A DNA stretch of 64,000 nt from Candidatus Macondimonas diazotrophica (GCF_004684205.1 NZ_SRIO01000011.1:1-64000), one strand, 5' to 3'; shown: positions 1 through 9,417, counted from the first letter of the stretch. The notes: a model not told the origin generated them from the sequence alone. Program-made: numbers and translations.

Positions 1-604
1 AAGCCGATACTTCGTCGCTATCGGGGCGAGACGGTTTGCCCAAGCCTCGGCGCATCGCATGATTTGCGAAGGACTCCTCTTGCGAACCTTCCAGAGGCGA
101 AGGCAGATCCGGAACGGGAAGGATCTCGCGCACGAGCTTTTCGTCGATCGGAATAGGCCGCGTGGTGATGACAATTCGCGTCTGGCCGAGCTTGCCGTTG
201 ACGGCCTTTTTCAGGTTCTTGAGCGCCTGTCTGAACGAACCGACGCTGAGCGTCAGTTCGTCGAAGGAGTCGAGAAAGAAGGTCGCCGTATCGGACTGGG
301 AAACACGCCAGGCGCCCAGCCGTGCTGCCTCGTCGTTGTCCAGAAGATCGCGCAACGGCTGGCTGGCCAAAGAGGCCAATTCGACGAAAAAGGCGGGCTC
401 GCCCCGATCCCACAGAAGCCTAGACTGCGCTTGGCATTCGTAGGTCTTGCCGGCGCCCGCCTCCGAGATGATGAGTACCCGCTTCGAGCGCAGCAGATCC
501 TGCCAAGTTGTTCCGCGATCCCAACCCAGAGCCACCAGATATTCGTGCTGGTCGGCCTTGTCCATGTCGTCTTCCGGAACATTCTGAAAAGTTCGTTCAA
601 TCAT
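1..604 (-). CDS. NACHT/STAND-like P-loop ATPase, C-terminus cut by window edge
   Basis: An open frame runs from an ATG at 604 off the left edge, giving about 201 residues with no stop. It shows a Walker A motif EAGAGKT (residues 48-54), a Walker B of NACHT type FFLDSFDEL (109-117, with the extra acidic residues) and a sensor-like ITTRP (146-150). This order is that of STAND/NACHT ATPases, several of which act as bacterial antiviral sensors; the missing C-terminus would carry the sensor or effector, so the role cannot be fixed. The start is uncertain: the ATG at 604 has a poor ribosome site, and an in-frame GTG at 658 overlaps the stop of the upstream restriction-gene remnant (GTGA). The position next to an HsdR fragment suggests a decayed defence island. 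Confidence 0.75.
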   Translation of the reverse strand, partial: MIERTFQNVPEDDMDKADQHEYLVALGWDRGTTWQDLLRSKRVLIISEAGAGKTYECQAQSRLLWDRGEPAFFVELASLASQPLRDLLDNDEAARLGAWRVSQSDTATFFLDSFDELTLSVGSFRQALKNLKKAVNGKLGQTRIVITTRPIPIDEKLVREILPVPDLPSPLEGSQEESFANHAMRRGLGKPSRPDSDEVSA

Positions 605-654
605 TTCGTTTCGACATTTGAAGTCGGGCCGGTGGGAATCCTTTATCGGCCTCT

Positions 655-910
655 TCACAGCCCAAACAGAGCCTCCATATCGCGGCACGCGACCACGCCG
701 GTTCTCTCGGCCTCGATGACGCCGGCCGGCAGCGGGAATTCGCGCACCGCCACGCCGAGCGCGGCATTGCGGTCGAACTGGTCGCGGTCCTGCAGCAGCC
801 AGCCGGCGGCCGTCAGCAGCGCGTCGATGGATTGGCGGGCAAGTTGTTCTGGGGTTTGCAAGGCCAATGCCTTCTTTTCGGCGAGCCGGTACTTTCGAGC
901 GATCGGATGA
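655..910 (-). pseudogene. Truncated type I restriction HsdR N-terminal remnant
   Basis: The minus-strand frame ending at 655 contains a segment ARQSIDALLTAAGW followed by a FDRNAALGVAVREFPLPAG stretch, the pattern seen at the N-terminus of type I restriction R subunits. In such proteins the REFPL segment is normally followed by a DYLLFVD-type nuclease-domain strand before the VIEA(K) motif. Here PLPAG joins directly to VIEAERTG, so about 13 residues of the nuclease core are missing, and the frame stops 17 residues later. No HsdM or HsdS is visible. I infer a decayed fragment; the open frame extends upstream to 996 but that part looks unrelated. The stop overlaps a possible GTG start of the ATPase gene. 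Confidence 0.5.
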
Positions 911-1203
911 ACTATAGGGAACCGACACCGAGATTGACAGATATGTAATCCAGCGGATGCGGGCGGTAACCACGCGTCAGGGGCATTTGATCGCAAACCG
1001 GTGTTGGATCGCCTCGAATGCTGGCTTCGTGGGCATTTTCATGTTCGCGATCTTGACCGTATGTTTCACACGTAACGCGGAATCTCCAATCCTGCGAAGC
1101 GCTGGCGCTTCGGCGCCTTTAGGCTCGGGCGTATGCCGCACTCAACGGTCCTGATCTCCCCTCTTCCCCGCCATTCTCCCGGACGGAATTCGCGCCGAAC
1201 GCG

Positions 1204-1219
1204 TGTCGCGAAGCGGACA
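1204..1219 (+). promoter_or_regulatory. NifA-type upstream activator site
   Basis: TGT-CGCGAAGCGG-ACA matches the NifA consensus TGT-N10-ACA exactly. Its centre lies about 96 bp upstream of the start site expected from the sigma-54 element at 1281-1296, a usual distance. Confidence 0.55.
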
Positions 1220-1280
1220 AACGCGACATGCTGCTTTCGCGAGGCGCTCGTTTTCGATTCGAAATCAGTCGGTTGGGAAA

Positions 1281-1296
1281 CGGTCCCGATCTTGCT
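1281..1296 (+). promoter_or_regulatory. Putative sigma-54 promoter of the FmdB-ferredoxin pair
   Basis: CGGTCCCGATCTTGCT keeps the invariant GG and GC with 10 bases between and a good TTGCT -12 element; the -24 element is poor (CGGTCC against TGGCAC). It lies 47 bp before the FmdB start and 62 bp after the NifA-type site. The 437-bp gap from 905 to 1342 otherwise shows no recognisable gene. Confidence 0.5.
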
Positions 1297-1342
1297 TGGA
1301 ACGCTGGGCCGGCGCGGTGCCGGCGATCGGAGCGGCGATACC

Positions 1343-1570
1343 ATGCCCATCTTCGACTTTCACTGCGAGTCCTGCGGCCAGACCTTCGAGTTGCTGGTGC
1401 GCAACGAGGCGCCGGTGTGCCCGCATTGCGGCGGCCAGCGCCTGGAGAAGTTGCTGTCCGCGCCGAACGTTGCGGGCCAATCCAAGAAAATTATCGAGAG
1501 CGCCCGGCGTCAGGCGGCGCGCGAAGGCCACTTCAGCCATTACGCCCGTTCGGAAAAGCCGCGCCGCTAG
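1343..1570 (+). CDS. FmdB-family zinc-ribbon protein
   Basis: A 75-residue protein starting MPIFDFHCESCGQTFE with a second pair CPHCGG, the double CxxC zinc ribbon of the FmdB/CxxC_CxxC_SSSS family. The C-terminus is basic and has no further domain. The family is of unknown biochemical role; the name comes from a formamide/amide regulatory context that may not apply here. The start at 1343 is chosen because family members begin MPIY/FxF; the longer frame from 1133 would include the promoter. It sits 36 bp ahead of a [2Fe-2S] ferredoxin gene and behind NifA/sigma-54-like sites, so a supporting role in nitrogen fixation is a reasonable inference. Confidence 0.85.
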   Translation: MPIFDFHCESCGQTFELLVRNEAPVCPHCGGQRLEKLLSAPNVAGQSKKIIESARRQAAREGHFSHYARSEKPRR

Positions 1571-1606
1571 CCCGGTTGCGGACGCCCACGCTGTCCCGGA
1601 GGCATC

Positions 1607-1948
1607 ATGTCGACTGAAACCATTGAGCTGCCCGCCGTCTTCCGTCATCACGTGTTCTGCTGTTATCAGCAGCGTCCGCCGGGCCATCCGCGTGGAAGCT
1701 GCGGCGCGAGCGGCGCGGCGCCCCTGTGGGAGCACCTTGGCAAGCAGTTGCAGATCAAGAACCTCGCCGATATCGGCATGGCGGCGACCGGTTGCCTGGG
1801 GTTTTGCAGCGCGGGTCCGCTGATGGTGGTCTATCCGTCCGGCGTCTGGTACCAGCCGCGGAACGCCGAAGACATCGACGAGATCGTGCAGACCCATCTG
1901 GTCGGCGACGGCATCGTCGAGCGGCTGGCGGTGGTGCTGAAGCCCTGA
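1607..1948 (+). CDS. Thioredoxin-like [2Fe-2S] ferredoxin (Shethna-type)
   Basis: A 113-residue protein of the thioredoxin-fold [2Fe-2S] ferredoxin family. It has the segment RPPGHPRGSCGASG, the pair GCLGFCSAGP and a hydrophobic MVVYPSGVWY strand, all typical of Azotobacter FeSI/Shethna protein I, which is found near nif genes. The cysteines at about 18-19, 32, 62 and 66 supply the likely cluster ligands. The protein is predicted soluble, without signal peptide. It follows the FmdB gene by 36 bp and most likely shares its promoter. A related domain is fused to BluB at 36572. Its electron partner cannot be told from the sequence. Confidence 0.85.
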   Translation: MSTETIELPAVFRHHVFCCYQQRPPGHPRGSCGASGAAPLWEHLGKQLQIKNLADIGMAATGCLGFCSAGPLMVVYPSGVWYQPRNAEDIDEIVQTHLVGDGIVERLAVVLKP

Positions 1949-1987
1949 GCGACGGGCCTTCTGATCGACCGGCGGCCGTAAAGAACG

Positions 1988-2013
1988 GCTACGGGAAGAC
2001 GTGTCCCCGTAGC
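1988..2013 (+). terminator. Possible hairpin terminator after the ferredoxin
   Basis: A perfect 8-bp inverted repeat, GCTACGGG (1988-1995) with CCCGTAGC (2006-2013), has a 10-base loop and lies 40 bp past the ferredoxin stop. It lacks a clear T-run, so termination is only suggested. Confidence 0.35.
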
Positions 2014-2106
2014 TGAATTGAAGCGCCCAGTGAAAAGACGGGCGATTGGGCTGGAAATCGTTGCGGGCGCCGGTGGGTGGCCGAGGCCCGCGACAACAAG
2101 GCGGCC

Positions 2107-2592
2107 TCAGTCGTCGGCGACCTGAATGCGCCGCCCATCTGCGGAGACATCAAGGTCCAGCTTGTCGCCGTTTACCCGGCCGGCGAATTCGTACTGGACG
2201 ACTTTCTTGCTGGCCGAGTGGCTGGCTTCGATGAATTCGATTTCAAAATCGGGATAGCGACTCTCGACGGCTTTCAGCACGGCGCCGGGAACCAGATCAC
2301 GCGTGAATTCGACTTCGATTTCTTCGATCTCGCCCGATGGCAGGACATCCACCTCGATCTGGCGGTTATCGATCGTTCGGCCCTGAATTTCATAGACCAG
2401 CGTTCCATCCGTTTCCCGTTCGGTATTGGCTGACCGGAAACGGGCCTCCGGCATCGCGGTCCGGGCGGCACTCATGACCGATTCGGGCACTTCGGACAGC
2501 GCGATGGGCGTCTCTTCGCCGGCCATGGCGCCGGCGCCGAACAGCCAAACACACAGGGCAACGACGCTGGTGGCGAATGTTCTGGAAATCAT
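2107..2592 (-). CDS. Secreted PepSY-like domain protein
   Basis: A 161-residue protein with a clear N-terminal signal peptide (about 24 residues, ending AMA). After it come two alternating strand-rich units of the PepSY-like type: VPESVMSAARTAMPEARFRSA and VPGAVLKAVESRYPDFEIEFIE, each followed by a YE(I/F) strand and a vDV-G-I motif. Such proteins are periplasmic and of unknown ligand. The start codon overlaps the stop of the upstream coiled-coil gene (2589) by 4 bp, so the two are translated together, downstream of the phosphate symporter. A role in envelope stress or small-molecule binding is possible but not shown. Confidence 0.75.
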   Translation of the reverse strand: MISRTFATSVVALCVWLFGAGAMAGEETPIALSEVPESVMSAARTAMPEARFRSANTERETDGTLVYEIQGRTIDNRQIEVDVLPSGEIEEIEVEFTRDLVPGAVLKAVESRYPDFEIEFIEASHSASKKVVQYEFAGRVNGDKLDLDVSADGRRIQVADD

Positions 2593-2837
2593 GTGGACGA
2601 ATTCTCCCCGGACTTGTTGGACTTGCCGAACAACTCACGCAGCTCACTGGATACGATGCCCCAGAATTCGCGCAGGTTTTCCCATTTGTTGTCCATCATG
2701 GCGAGATACTCGTCGAGGTTGTCGATCGCTTGGTGTTGCTCTTCGACCTCGATCTGCCGAAGCTGGGTTTTCAATCCCGAAATGGCGGTCTCGAGTTCCT
2801 CGATCTTGGTTTCCAGATCCTGCTTTTTCGAGCTCAT
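2589..2837 (-). CDS. Small coiled-coil protein
   Basis: An 82-residue, charged protein without signal peptide or membrane segment. Residues about 5-45 form heptad-like repeats (LETKIEELETAISGLKTQLRQIEVEE), indicating a coiled coil; the rest is helical with a tryptophan-rich DNKWENLREFW segment. I do not recognise a named family. It lies 23 bp after the Na/Pi symporter gene and overlaps the PepSY-like gene by 4 bp, which argues for a three-gene unit. Confidence 0.7.
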   Translation of the reverse strand: MSSKKQDLETKIEELETAISGLKTQLRQIEVEEQHQAIDNLDEYLAMMDNKWENLREFWGIVSSELRELFGKSNKSGENSST

Positions 2838-2860
2838 GATGCTTCCTCGATGATTGAGTG

Positions 2861-4030
2861 CTAGCCCGCCAGGGCGCTGCCGCCGATCAGGACAAATGGA
2901 ATTACGAAGAACACCAGGCCGATGTAGGCGACAGCATAGAGTTTGTGCTTGACGGTGGCGTCGGCGAGTGTCTGTGCGGCGCGGATGGGGACCTCGCGAA
3001 GAAAGGGAATGCCGTAGATCAGAATGACGCCCAGCACGTTGTAGATCAGATGAACCAAAGCGATCTGCAAGGCAAAGATTGCATTGGCACCGGTCACGGC
3101 CGTTGCCGCCAGCAGCGCCGTGATGCAGGTGCCGATGTTGGCCCCCAGCGTGAAGGGATAGATCTGGCGCAACGAGAACACCCCACTGCCCGCCAGCGGG
3201 ACGACCAGGCTCGTGGTCGTCGAACTTGATTGCACCAGCACCGTGATGGCGGTTCCGGATGCGATGCCACTGATCGGCCCCCGGCCGACCGCGCTGTGAA
3301 GAATCTCCTTCGCTCGACCCACCATGAGCACCTTCAGCAGCCTGCCGATGTAGGTGATCACCAGAAAGATGGTGACGATGCCGAGTACGATCAGGAGAAT
3401 GCCGTTCAGCGCATCGGGCAGCCCGCTGAACACCGTGTTCTGGAGGAAATCGACCGGCGGCTTGACCAGCGGCTTGATGAAATCGAACCCGTTCATCGAG
3501 ACCGAGTCACCACCGACCAGCAACTGGGAACAATAGGCGCCGATTCGCTCCAGCAGCCCGAACATGATTTCCAGCGGCAGGAAGATCACCACGCTGACCA
3601 GATTGAAGAAATCGTGGATCGTGGCGGCCGAGAATGCGCGGCGGAACTCTTCGCCCTGGCGTACATGCCCGAGGCTGACGATGGTGTTGGTGATGGTGGT
3701 TCCGATGTTGGCGCCCATGACCATGGGAATCGCGATGCTGACCGGTAGTCCGCCGGCCACCAGCCCGACAATGATCGAGGTGACCGTGCTCGAGGATTGG
3801 ATCAGTGCGGTGGCAACGGTACCGACCACCAGCCCGGCAACCGGATTGCTGGCGAAGGCGAACAGCTCCTTGGCCTGATCTCCCGCAGCCAGCTTGAACC
3901 CGCCGCCGATCAGCGAGACGGCAACCAGAAGCAGGTAGACCAAACCGGCTACCTGCAGCCATTTCAGTCCATTCGGACCGTGGGCGGCCAAGGGTTCGGG
4001 ATGTTCCGTGGCGTGGGTTGTTGCCGTCAT
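2861..4030 (-). CDS. Na+/phosphate cotransporter (NptA/Na-Pi family)
   Basis: A 389-residue inner-membrane protein with about eight hydrophobic segments and the inverted duplicated signature of Na/Pi symporters: TALIQSSSTVTSI in the first half and TVLVQSSSTTTSLV in the second, each followed by a GANIGTTIT or GANIGTCIT segment. These QSSS motifs bind Na+ and phosphate in the family. Length fits NptA (about 380). The start has an AAGGA-like site upstream. Three half-sites with an 11-bp period lie about 80 bp upstream and resemble a Pho box, so phosphate-starvation control is plausible. Downstream genes (coiled-coil, PepSY-like) follow closely. Confidence 0.9.
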   Translation of the reverse strand: MTATTHATEHPEPLAAHGPNGLKWLQVAGLVYLLLVAVSLIGGGFKLAAGDQAKELFAFASNPVAGLVVGTVATALIQSSSTVTSIIVGLVAGGLPVSIAIPMVMGANIGTTITNTIVSLGHVRQGEEFRRAFSAATIHDFFNLVSVVIFLPLEIMFGLLERIGAYCSQLLVGGDSVSMNGFDFIKPLVKPPVDFLQNTVFSGLPDALNGILLIVLGIVTIFLVITYIGRLLKVLMVGRAKEILHSAVGRGPISGIASGTAITVLVQSSSTTTSLVVPLAGSGVFSLRQIYPFTLGANIGTCITALLAATAVTGANAIFALQIALVHLIYNVLGVILIYGIPFLREVPIRAAQTLADATVKHKLYAVAYIGLVFFVIPFVLIGGSALAG

Positions 4031-4106
4031 GATTGCAGATCCTGTCGGTAAGGAGGGCTGTCCCGTGCGGACGAACAGCGGATGGCAGGATCACGATAGG
4101 AGCGCG

Positions 4107-4137
4107 ATGTGACAGCGCAGTGATGATTTTGTGACTG
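4107..4137 (-). promoter_or_regulatory. Pho-box-like direct repeats
   Basis: Read on the minus strand, GTCAC, ATCAC and GTCAC recur at exact 11-bp spacing (plus-strand 4131-4135, 4120-4124, 4109-4113), and the last copy reads CTGTCAC, close to the PhoB half-site CTGTCAT. The middle copy is weak. The site is about 80 bp before the Na/Pi symporter start. Confidence 0.4.
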
Positions 4138-4251
4138 CGCGCGGTCAATCCGTCCTGACCACGTGCGGACGAGGCCGCAGGTTTTGGTCGCGTTTTCGGC
4201 GTGGTCGGCGGAGTCCAGAGGTTGAAGGATCGAGCCGGTCTGCGGGCGGCA

Positions 4252-4292
4252 TTTCCAAAAGAATCGGCCGCGAGGACACGCCCCGCGGCCGA
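4252..4292 (-). terminator. Rho-independent terminator of nifHDK
   Basis: A perfect 9-bp inverted repeat (TCGGCCGCG at 4264-4272, CGCGGCCGA at 4284-4292) with an 11-base loop is followed on the minus strand by TTCTTTT. It begins 20 bp after the nifK stop. Confidence 0.75.
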
Positions 4293-4311
4293 CAGATGCC
4301 GCTTGCGCGGA

Positions 4312-5868
4312 TCAGCGAATGATGTCGTAGCTGTAGTCGGTCTTGGCCGGAACGATGGTGTTCTTGTCGATCTCGTCGAAGATCTTGTCCAGGATCCACA
4401 CCAGCACGTTCATGGCGCCCTGATAGCCCCACACCGGGTAGCGGTGATGGTGGTGGCGGTCGAACACCGGGAAGCCGATGCGGATCAGTGGCGTGCCGGT
4501 GTCGCGCTCCAGGTACTTGCCGTAGGTGTTGCCGATCAGGAAGTCGACCGGTTCGGTGAACAGCAGCGAGCGCATGTGCCACAGATCCTTGCCGGCGTAG
4601 GCGTTGCAGCTCTTGCCGAAGGGCGAGCTGTCGAACAGCGCCTGCATCTTCGCGGCCCAGTCCTTGTTGCCGTTGGTGGCCAGGACGTGGGTCGGCTCGG
4701 CGCCCAGTTCCAAGAGGAACGCCGCCAGGCCGTAGCACAGGTCGGGATCGCCGTAGATGGCGAACTTCTTGCCGTGGATGTGGGCGTTGGAGTCGGCGAT
4801 GGCGTCGACCAGCCGGCCGCGTTCCTTGGCCAGCGCTTCGGGGATCGCCTTGCCGGTGAGCTTGGAGATGCCCATCAGGAACTGATCGGTGGCGGCGATG
4901 CCGATGGGATGGTTGAACGCCAGCGTTTCCTGACCCTTGTCGGCACAGAAGTCCAGCGTCTTGGTGGTGCAGTATTCCTGCATGGAGACCGTGGCCTTGG
5001 CATTCAGCGCCGCGGCAGCGTCGTCCAGCGTGGTGCCGCCGTCGTACATGCGGAACTCGCCGTCGGTGGGCGTATCCCACACGTCGGACGCATCGCACAG
5101 CAGGGTGTACTCGACGCCCATGAGATCGAACATCCGCGCGATTTCGCGTTGGTTGCCGACGGTGTAGCCGTCGAAGCCGCCGATGAAGTTGATCTTCTCG
5201 TTCGGCGTCCGCTCGGGCACCGGTACGGTGCCGGCCTTGCCGTCCCAGAAGTGCTTGAGCACGCCCAGCAGGGCGTTGTCGTAGCCGGTGATGTGGCTGC
5301 CGACGAAGGCCGGGGTGTGGGCGAAGGGCACGTCGAATTCTTCCGGCACCGAGCCCTTTTCCTTGGCGTTTTTGATGAACGCATTGAGGTCGTCACCGAT
5401 GACCTCGGCCATGCAGGTGGTCGACACCGCGATCATCTTCGGCTGATACATGGCGTAGGCGTTGGCCAGACCATCGACCATGTTGTTGAGGCCGCCGAAC
5501 ACGGCGGCGTCTTCGGTCATGCTGGAGGACACACAGGAGCTCGGCTCCTTGAAGTGCCGGCTGAAGTGGCTGCGGTAGTACGCCACGCAGCCCTGCGAGC
5601 CGTGCACGAACGGCAGCGTGCCCTCGAAGCCGACGGCCACGAAGACCGCCCCCAGCGGCTGGCAGGCCTTGGCCGGGTTTACGGTGAGCGCTTCGCGGGC
5701 GAAGTTCTTCTCACGGTATTCCCAGGTCTTGGTCCATTCCCGGGCCTGTTCGAGCTTGTCGGCTGGCTCGGGGTTCTCGAACTGTTTCTTGTTCTCGAAC
5801 ATCTCGATGTATTCCGGGCTGCGGAACAGGTTGAAATGGTCGAGCACGTTTTCAGCATTCTGGCTCAT
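4312..5868 (-). CDS. nifK: Nitrogenase MoFe protein beta chain
   Basis: A 518-residue NifK, the usual length. With NifD it forms the alpha2beta2 MoFe protein that reduces N2. Conserved features include [23 protein letters not shown] with the P-cluster cysteine region, the [16 protein letters not shown] segment, [13 protein letters not shown], and the C-terminal [20 protein letters not shown] block. The start at 5868 is chosen because it has AGGAG seven bases upstream and matches the MSQNAE-type family start; a longer frame to 5925 lacks this. It lies 92 bp after nifD in the same transcript. A strong hairpin terminator follows directly, so nifT/nifY are not adjacent here. Confidence 0.98.
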   Translation of the reverse strand: MSQNAENVLDHFNLFRSPEYIEMFENKKQFENPEPADKLEQAREWTKTWEYREKNFAREALTVNPAKACQPLGAVFVAVGFEGTLPFVHGSQGCVAYYRSHFSRHFKEPSSCVSSSMTEDAAVFGGLNNMVDGLANAYAMYQPKMIAVSTTCMAEVIGDDLNAFIKNAKEKGSVPEEFDVPFAHTPAFVGSHITGYDNALLGVLKHFWDGKAGTVPVPERTPNEKINFIGGFDGYTVGNQREIARMFDLMGVEYTLLCDASDVWDTPTDGEFRMYDGGTTLDDAAAALNAKATVSMQEYCTTKTLDFCADKGQETLAFNHPIGIAATDQFLMGISKLTGKAIPEALAKERGRLVDAIADSNAHIHGKKFAIYGDPDLCYGLAAFLLELGAEPTHVLATNGNKDWAAKMQALFDSSPFGKSCNAYAGKDLWHMRSLLFTEPVDFLIGNTYGKYLERDTGTPLIRIGFPVFDRHHHHRYPVWGYQGAMNVLVWILDKIFDEIDKNTIVPAKTDYSYDIIR

Positions 5869-5960
5869 GGTGCTACTCCTGCTGGAATCGGTAGGGTGGG
5901 CAGGGCGGCCCGGCCCACCAGTCAATCAATCGGGTACGCCGCCCACCCTCCGTGTGCCGA

Positions 5961-7418
5961 TCAGGCAGCCTTCCACGGCGCCTGCGTCAGCGACCACACC
6001 GGGTTGTTGATGGCCATGTCCATGTCGCGGGCGAAGATGGCGAAGCCGTCATAGCCGTGATACGGACCGGAATAGTCCCAGGAGTGCATCTGCCGGAACG
6101 GGAAGCCCATTTTCTGGAAGACGTACTTTTCCTTGATGCCCGAGGCCACCAGATCCGGCTGCAGCGCATCGACGAATTGCTCGAACTCGTAGCCGGTCAC
6201 GTCGTCGTAGATCAGCGTGCCGTCCTTCACATAGTGGGTGGTGCGCTGGTAGTCGTCGTTGTGGCCGAACTCGTAGCCGGTGCCGATGACCTCCATGCCG
6301 AGATCCTCATAGGCGCCGATGACGTGCCGCGGGCGCAGACCGCCGACGAACAGCATCACCTTCTTGCCTTCCAGGCGCGGGCGGTATTTATCCACCACCG
6401 CCTGCATCAGCGGCTGGTACTTGGCGATGACGCGCTCGGCGCCTTCCTTGATCTTGTCGTCGAAGTGGTTGGCGATTTCGCGCAGACTGGCGGCGATCTT
6501 GGAGGGGCCGAAGAAGTTGTATTCCACCCACGGAATGCCGTACTTCTCTTCCATGTGCCGGCTGATGTAGTTCATCGACCGGTAGCAGTGCAGCACGTTG
6601 AGCTTGGCCTTGGGCGTGGCTTCCAGCTCGGCCAGAGAGCCGTCTCCGGACCACTGCGCGATCACGCGCAGACCCATTTCTTCGAGCAGGATGCGCGAGG
6701 ACCAGGCATCACCGCCGATGTTGTAGTCGCCGATGATGGCGACGTCATACGGCGTGGCCTCGAAGGTGGTTTTCTCGGGATCGAGCTTGTCGAACACCCA
6801 GTCGCGGATGGAGTCATTCGCGATGTGGTGGCCGAGCGACTGGGACACGCCCCGGAAGCCCTCGCAGCGCACCGGCACGATGGTCTTGCCTTCGTATTGC
6901 TTGGACTTCGACTTGGACACGGCCTCGATGTCATCGCCGATCAGGCCGATCGGGCATTCCGACTGCACGGTGATGCCGTGGTTCAGCGGAAACAGGTCCT
7001 GGATTTCATCGATGATCTTGGCGAGCTTCTTGTCGCCGCCGAACACGATGTCCTTTTCCTGGAAATCGGATGTGAACTGCATGGTCACGAAGGTGTCCAC
7101 GCCGGTGGTGCCGATGTAGTAGTTGCGCCGCGCGGCCCAGGAATACTGGCCGCAGCCCACCGGACCGTGGGAGATGTGGATCATGTCCTTGATCGGGCCC
7201 CACACCACGCCCTTGGAGCCGGCGTAGGCGCAACCGCGAATGGTCATGACGCCGGGAATCGACTTGACGTTGGATTTCACGCCGCAGTCGGACTTGCCTT
7301 CTTCATAGGTGCCGAGGTGCTTGCCGCGGCGCTTGGCCGTCTTGTCGGGATAGACCGACAGCACCTCGTCCACCAGCGCCTTGTTGCGCGCCTTGGTTTC
7401 TTCGACAGTCATGCTCAT
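5961..7418 (-). CDS. nifD: Nitrogenase MoFe protein alpha chain
   Basis: A 485-residue NifD. P-cluster cysteines sit in IRGCAYAG (about 63), [10 protein letters not shown] (about 89) and [11 protein letters not shown] (about 155). The FeMo-cofactor ligands are in [11 protein letters not shown] (Cys about 279) and [14 protein letters not shown] (His about 446). The start at 7418 has GGAGG five bases upstream. It follows nifH by 57 bp and precedes nifK, giving the standard HDK order. Nothing suggests a V- or Fe-only nitrogenase: there is no delta-subunit gene, and the alpha chain is of the Mo type. Confidence 0.98.
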   Translation of the reverse strand: MSMTVEETKARNKALVDEVLSVYPDKTAKRRGKHLGTYEEGKSDCGVKSNVKSIPGVMTIRGCAYAGSKGVVWGPIKDMIHISHGPVGCGQYSWAARRNYYIGTTGVDTFVTMQFTSDFQEKDIVFGGDKKLAKIIDEIQDLFPLNHGITVQSECPIGLIGDDIEAVSKSKSKQYEGKTIVPVRCEGFRGVSQSLGHHIANDSIRDWVFDKLDPEKTTFEATPYDVAIIGDYNIGGDAWSSRILLEEMGLRVIAQWSGDGSLAELEATPKAKLNVLHCYRSMNYISRHMEEKYGIPWVEYNFFGPSKIAASLREIANHFDDKIKEGAERVIAKYQPLMQAVVDKYRPRLEGKKVMLFVGGLRPRHVIGAYEDLGMEVIGTGYEFGHNDDYQRTTHYVKDGTLIYDDVTGYEFEQFVDALQPDLVASGIKEKYVFQKMGFPFRQMHSWDYSGPYHGYDGFAIFARDMDMAINNPVWSLTQAPWKAA

Positions 7419-7475
7419 GGGAGCCTCCAGAGGGAAAAGAGGCCGGGCGGATGAGCCGCCCGGCGGAAACCGGCT

Positions 7476-8504
<1,029 letters not shown>

Positions 8505-8579
8505 TCAATCGATATTCAAGAGCCTGATTTTCAAGGATATTTTCGGAGTTCTGCGCGCCGTGATGGCCGCGTCGCCGGC

Positions 8580-8595
8580 TGTGACAAACCCGACA
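8580..8595. promoter_or_regulatory. NifA-type upstream activator site (nifH-proximal)
   Basis: TGT-GACAAACCCG-ACA matches TGT-N10-ACA. It is centred about 115 bp upstream of the predicted nifH start site and could serve the divergent gene as well. Confidence 0.65.
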
Positions 8596-8609
8596 TCACC
8601 CCGCCTGTC

Positions 8610-8625
8610 TGTCTGAAACAAAACA
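8610..8625. promoter_or_regulatory. NifA-type upstream activator site (nifH-distal)
   Basis: TGT-CTGAAACAAA-ACA matches TGT-N10-ACA and lies exactly 30 bp from the other site, close to three helical turns. Paired NifA sites are common upstream of nifH. Confidence 0.65.
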
Positions 8626-8705
8626 TCCCGCGGGGCGCCTTCGGACAACGCGGCCGCGGCCGACGCGGGCGGCGCAGCGACCCGGGATTCAAGGCGGCGC
8701 CGGCG

Positions 8706-8721
8706 CGGTATGGATGTTGCT
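8706..8721 (+). promoter_or_regulatory. Weak sigma-54-like promoter for the receiver-like gene
   Basis: GCGGTATGGATGTTGCT-type sequence keeps GG (8707-8708) and GC (8719-8720) with 10 bases between and a TTGCT -12 element, but the -24 element is poor. The two NifA-type sites are at about -115 and -145 relative to its predicted start, mirroring nifH. Confidence 0.35.
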
Positions 8722-8789
8722 TGGGACCCCTGATGAGCCGGCGGCCGGGCGCGGCTCACCCCCTGCATCCCGGATCGGAGGACATCCCC

Positions 8790-9188
8790 ATGCAAATCGG
8801 AGTGGAAAGCGCCCGCGCGGTCGAAAACCGTCGCGTCTTCGTCGTGGACAGTGACGAAATCATTCGCGCCGCACTGCAGTTCATGCTGCACGACGAAAAC
8901 GAGGCCCATGAGATCGAGTCGATGGATGCCGCGATCCAGAAAGCCGCCGATTGGCCACCGGATCTGATTCTGGTGGGGCAGGAACTGCTGAGATCCGCTG
9001 GTTCGTCGGCGGTGCTGGAACGGCTGAAGGCCACGCTCGGGCCGGTGCCGGTCGTGCTGGTCGGCGATACCGCTGATGCGGCGGTCTGCCAGGCCCTCGA
9101 CGGCGGCGCGCAGGCTGTGATCCCGCTTCCGCTCAAGCTCGAATCGGTGCGCGCGGCGGTGGATCAGGCGCTGGGACGCCGTGCCTGA
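8790..9188 (+). CDS. Degenerate receiver-domain protein divergent from nifH
   Basis: A 132-residue protein with the fold pattern of a CheY-like receiver alone: RRVFVVDSDEIIRAAL (acidic pair at residues 20 and 22), PPDLILVGQELL, VPVVLVGDTADA and GGAQAVIPLPLKLESVRAAV. The expected phospho-acceptor Asp at the end of strand 3 is Gly (residue 63), and the usual Lys-Pro pair is altered, so phosphotransfer is unlikely. The start at 8790 has GGAGG nine bases upstream. No output domain is fused. Its position between nifH and the isc operon, next to NifA-type sites, suggests a binding or regulatory role in nitrogen fixation; that is inference. Confidence 0.7.
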   Translation: MQIGVESARAVENRRVFVVDSDEIIRAALQFMLHDENEAHEIESMDAAIQKAADWPPDLILVGQELLRSAGSSAVLERLKATLGPVPVVLVGDTADAAVCQALDGGAQAVIPLPLKLESVRAAVDQALGRRA

Positions 9189-9235
9189 GGTGGGAAAACG
9201 AGGTGCGCAGGCTCTGGCGGATGTCGGCCATGATT

Positions 9236-9251
9236 TGTCGGATTCGCGACA
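9236..9251 (+). promoter_or_regulatory. NifA-type upstream activator site of the isc operon
   Basis: TGT-CGGATTCGCG-ACA matches TGT-N10-ACA. It is centred about 123 bp upstream of the start predicted from the sigma-54 element at 9340-9355. Confidence 0.7.
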
Positions 9252-9339
9252 AGGCCGCCGGGTTCAGGAAGCAGGATCCGGCGCCGCGATTTGATTCGGA
9301 TCATCGCCAATCCAAACACTTAAGCGGTCCGGCGCAGAT

Positions 9340-9355
9340 TGGCACACGCATTGCT
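9340..9355 (+). promoter_or_regulatory. Sigma-54 promoter of the isc operon
   Basis: TGGCAC-ACGCA-TTGCT is a perfect match to the sigma-54 consensus TGGCAC-N5-TTGCW. The predicted start near 9366 is about 50 bp before iscS. Confidence 0.85.
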
Positions 9356-9417
9356 CAAGACCCTGTAGAAGCCTTGCACCGCAGGGCAGGAATCCTGATC
9401 ACACAGGGGTGTTCGAT

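Noticed and set aside
957-1154. Plus-strand 65-codon frame before the FmdB gene
   Set aside because: No ribosome site, no family resemblance, and it runs up to the NifA/sigma-54 region.
4201-7454. Long plus-strand open frames opposite nifK and nifD
   Set aside because: They are antisense shadows of high-GC genes with biased third positions; their translations show no domain and the minus strand encodes full NifK and NifD.
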